A stretch of DNA of 6,038 bases from an uncultured Alphaproteobacteria bacterium. Its GTDB lineage: Bacteria; Pseudomonadota; Alphaproteobacteria; Puniceispirillales; UBA1172. Positions 4,128 to 6,038 of this stretch are shown here, piece after piece. A program made the translations under genes and the position numbers. The stretch lies in assembly GCA_913056245.1 (NCBI GenBank), contig CAJXME010000082.1:1-6038 (forward strand), written 5' to 3'. The notes below the pieces were generated by a model. It had not been told where the DNA came from. It searched no databases and was given only the letters and a program-made list of their open reading frames with translations. Each line of letters starts with the position of its first letter. The stretch's first letter is position 1.

Positions 4128-5821
4128 GCATTTGGCGCCGCATGTTGAAAAAATTGGTCGAAGTGCCGCGGGAAGACGCGCGCGCCACTGCCAAAACGCG
4201 CTTGGCTCTGCCCTTCACCTTGGGAACGGCGGCGTTTTTGATGGTGGGCATGCAATTGGTGGTGCTGTCCTTTGCCGATGCGAAAGTCCCGCTTCGCCTC
4301 AGCCAACAGGAAGCCGTCACCGAAAGAGGCAAAATCTATGACCGGCAAGGGCGCGTTCTGGCCACCTCCCTGCCCGCTTATGAACTTTACGCCGACCCTC
4401 GCACCATCATGAACCCTTATGAGGTGACGGCCAAACTCAGCGATCTGTTGCCGCATTTGACCGAAGAAAAAATCTTCAGTCTGATCACCCGCAATTCCAA
4501 TTACGCCGAATTATCATGGCGCGTCTCGCCCGCGATTTACGCCAAAGCGCTTGAGCGCGGGATTGTTGGCGTCTATGGCCGCAAGCGCATGACGCGCTTC
4601 TACCCCCAGAAAAATGAAGCCGCCCATGTTATTGGCATTGTCAATAAAGACAATCATGGCCTGACGGGTATCGAAGCAGGCTTAGAAGATACCTTGGCCA
4701 AAGGGGAAGATGTCCATATGTCGATCGATATCGCCGTGCAAGCGATTCTAAGGCAAGAGATTCAAGAAGAGATCAACAATTTCCATGCCATTGGCGGTGC
4801 TGGCGTGGTGCTGGATGTCCAAACCGGCGAGATCATCGCCTTAGCCTCCCTGCCCGATTACAACTCTAATATCTACAACCAAGCCAATACCGACGCGAAA
4901 TTCAACCGCGCCACCAAAGGCGTCTATGAACTGGGCTCAACCTTCAAAATCTTCAACACGGCCATGGCTTTGGATAGCGGCCGGTTCAGCGCCAATGACA
5001 TGATTGACGTGGTCTCCCCTCTCAGGGTCAATGGCCGCCCCATTGATGATTTTCACCCTGAAAAGAAACCGCTCAATGTCGCTGAAGTGATGATTGTTTC
5101 ATCCAACAAAGGCTCGGCCCGCATCGCCGATGCGCTTGGCCAAGAGATTCAGCAAAAATACTTAAAAGAATTGGGGCTGTTGGATCGCCTGTCGCTGGAA
5201 ATCCCTGAAGTGGCCAGCCCCCTTTACCCCAGCCGGTGGAAGCGTCTTTCCACCATGACCGTATCCTATGGCCATGGCATTTCCGTGACGCCAACACATC
5301 TTGCCAGCGCCGTCGCTTCGGTGGTGGGTGATGGCAATCGTGTTTACCCCTCGCTTTTGAAGGGCGGCCTGAAAAAAGATTTCGACGAACAAGTCTTCAC
5401 CCGAGAAACCGTCAACCATATTCGCGCCATTATGCGGCGGGTCGTCACCCATAAGCGCGGCACGGGCAAATACGCGGATATTTCAGGCTATGTGGTGGGC
5501 GGCAAAACCGGCACGTCGGAAAAGATTGTCAATGGCCGTTATTCGAAGAAACTCAACATCACGTCCTTTGTCGGCGTCTTCCCTTCCCATGATCCGCGTT
5601 ACGTGGTGGTGGTCATGGTGGACGAACCCAAAGGCCAAAAATTCAGCAGTTATTACGCCACCGGCGGTTGGGTGGCCGCGCCAGCGGTGGGCGGGTTTAT
5701 TCGCCGCGCCGCGCCGATGCTTGGTGTGGCACCGGTGAACGAAAAATCGCCGAAAATTCGCCCCTTTCTTGAGGTTAATTCACCGCAACTCGATGCGGAG
5801 GTGCAAAATGCGTCTTATTGA
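4124..5821 (+). CDS. ftsI: Peptidoglycan D,D-transpeptidase FtsI (PBP3)
   Basis: The 565-residue class B penicillin-binding protein cross-links septal peptidoglycan in the divisome with FtsW. It has a short basic cytoplasmic tail, a membrane anchor (about 29-50) and a periplasmic pedestal domain with RGKIYDRQGRVLATS (68-82) and GLTGIEAGLEDTL (179-191). The transpeptidase domain carries all three active-site motifs: SxxK as STFK (272-275, Ser272 nucleophile, in ELGSTFKIF), SxN as SSN (326-328), and KTGT (461-464). Length is usual for the family, and no catalytic residue is missing. The ATG at 4124 overlaps the ftsL stop by four bases, with AGGGAG (4114-4119) four bases upstream, a rather tight spacing. 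The last 14 bases overlap murE. The C-terminal tail beyond about residue 537 is not conserved. Confidence 0.97.
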   Translation: MSIWRRMLKKLVEVPREDARATAKTRLALPFTLGTAAFLMVGMQLVVLSFADAKVPLRLSQQEAVTERGKIYDRQGRVLATSLPAYELYADPRTIMNPYEVTAKLSDLLPHLTEEKIFSLITRNSNYAELSWRVSPAIYAKALERGIVGVYGRKRMTRFYPQKNEAAHVIGIVNKDNHGLTGIEAGLEDTLAKGEDVHMSIDIAVQAILRQEIQEEINNFHAIGGAGVVLDVQTGEIIALASLPDYNSNIYNQANTDAKFNRATKGVYELGSTFKIFNTAMALDSGRFSANDMIDVVSPLRVNGRPIDDFHPEKKPLNVAEVMIVSSNKGSARIADALGQEIQQKYLKELGLLDRLSLEIPEVASPLYPSRWKRLSTMTVSYGHGISVTPTHLASAVASVVGDGNRVYPSLLKGGLKKDFDEQVFTRETVNHIRAIMRRVVTHKRGTGKYADISGYVVGGKTGTSEKIVNGRYSKKLNITSFVGVFPSHDPRYVVVVMVDEPKGQKFSSYYATGGWVAAPAVGGFIRRAAPMLGVAPVNEKSPKIRPFLEVNSPQLDAEVQNASY

Positions 5822-6038
5822 TCTCTTTGACCAGAATATTTTGAATGCGTTACCCAAAGGCGCGGCAGAACAAAAAGCCACCGGCGTCACGGCCGATAGC
5901 CGCCAAGTCAGTGGGGGCATGATCTTTGTTGCCATCAAAGGCCATACCCATGATGGCCATGCCTTTATCCAAGACGCGATCAAGAATGGCGCTGTTGCGG
6001 TGGTGAGCGAAGAAGCCGTCTCAACAGCCGACGCCTTG
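5808..6038 (+). CDS. murE: UDP-N-acetylmuramoyl-tripeptide synthetase MurE (partial, 3' end outside window)
   Basis: Seventy-seven codons run open to the window edge. Residues VTADSRQVSGGMIFVAIKG (27-45), then HDGHAFIQDAIKNGAVAVV (48-66), form the N-terminal UDP-sugar-binding domain typical of MurE. The cytoplasmic enzyme uses ATP to add the third stem-peptide residue, meso-diaminopimelate in most Gram-negatives, to UDP-MurNAc-dipeptide. The residue-specificity motif and the ATP site lie outside the window, so the amino acid added cannot be read here. MurF shares the DSR block, but order right after ftsI favours MurE. GGAGG (5797-5801) lies six bases before the ATG, a near-ideal ribosome site placed inside ftsI. 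The 14-base overlap with ftsI is in a different frame. Confidence 0.93.
   Translation, partial: MRLIDLFDQNILNALPKGAAEQKATGVTADSRQVSGGMIFVAIKGHTHDGHAFIQDAIKNGAVAVVSEEAVSTADAL

Overview
The window looks like ordinary chromosome from an alphaproteobacterium. The genes are moderately GC-rich, the main intergenic gap is AT-rich, and the proteins resemble alphaproteobacterial homologues. The dcw order mraZ-rsmH-ftsL-ftsI-murE is intact, and the mraZ promoter has a TTGACG/GCTA form like the Caulobacter housekeeping class. The genus cannot be named from sequence alone.

Layout. Positions 1-388 (minus strand) hold the 5' part of a QmcA/stomatin-like SPFH membrane protein gene that runs off the left edge. 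It has its own extended -10 promoter in the 112-base gap at 389-500. Positions 501-1892 (minus) encode a complete FAD-dependent 2-hydroxyacid dehydrogenase of the D-lactate dehydrogenase (cytochrome)/GlcD family. Positions 1893-2329 form a 437-base divergent regulatory region. Positions 2330-6038 (plus) are the start of the dcw cluster: mraZ, rsmH, ftsL, ftsI and the first 77 codons of murE. Junctions are tight or overlapping (2-base gap, 1-base overlap, 4-base overlap, 14-base overlap), as expected for one operon.

How the genes work together. MraZ is the cluster's DNA-binding regulator. RsmH methylates 16S rRNA. FtsL (with FtsQ and FtsB) activates FtsI, the septal transpeptidase. MurE adds the third stem-peptide residue to the wall precursor that FtsI later cross-links. 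The dehydrogenase and the SPFH gene point the other way and have no obvious functional link to division.

The most interesting part is the divergent gap. From left to right it holds: a dyad over the predicted -10 of the dehydrogenase promoter; a long imperfect hairpin followed by a T-rich run; a GAAC-N7-GAAC direct repeat matching the alphaproteobacterial LexA box; an A-tract/T-tract dyad; five TGGGA-type MraZ boxes at about 10-base period lying over the mraZ promoter; and a leader with a 15-codon ORF containing a 7-base complement of the mraZ Shine-Dalgarno region. I found no CRISPR array, insertion sequence, tRNA or rRNA, and no clear sign of a novel multi-gene system.
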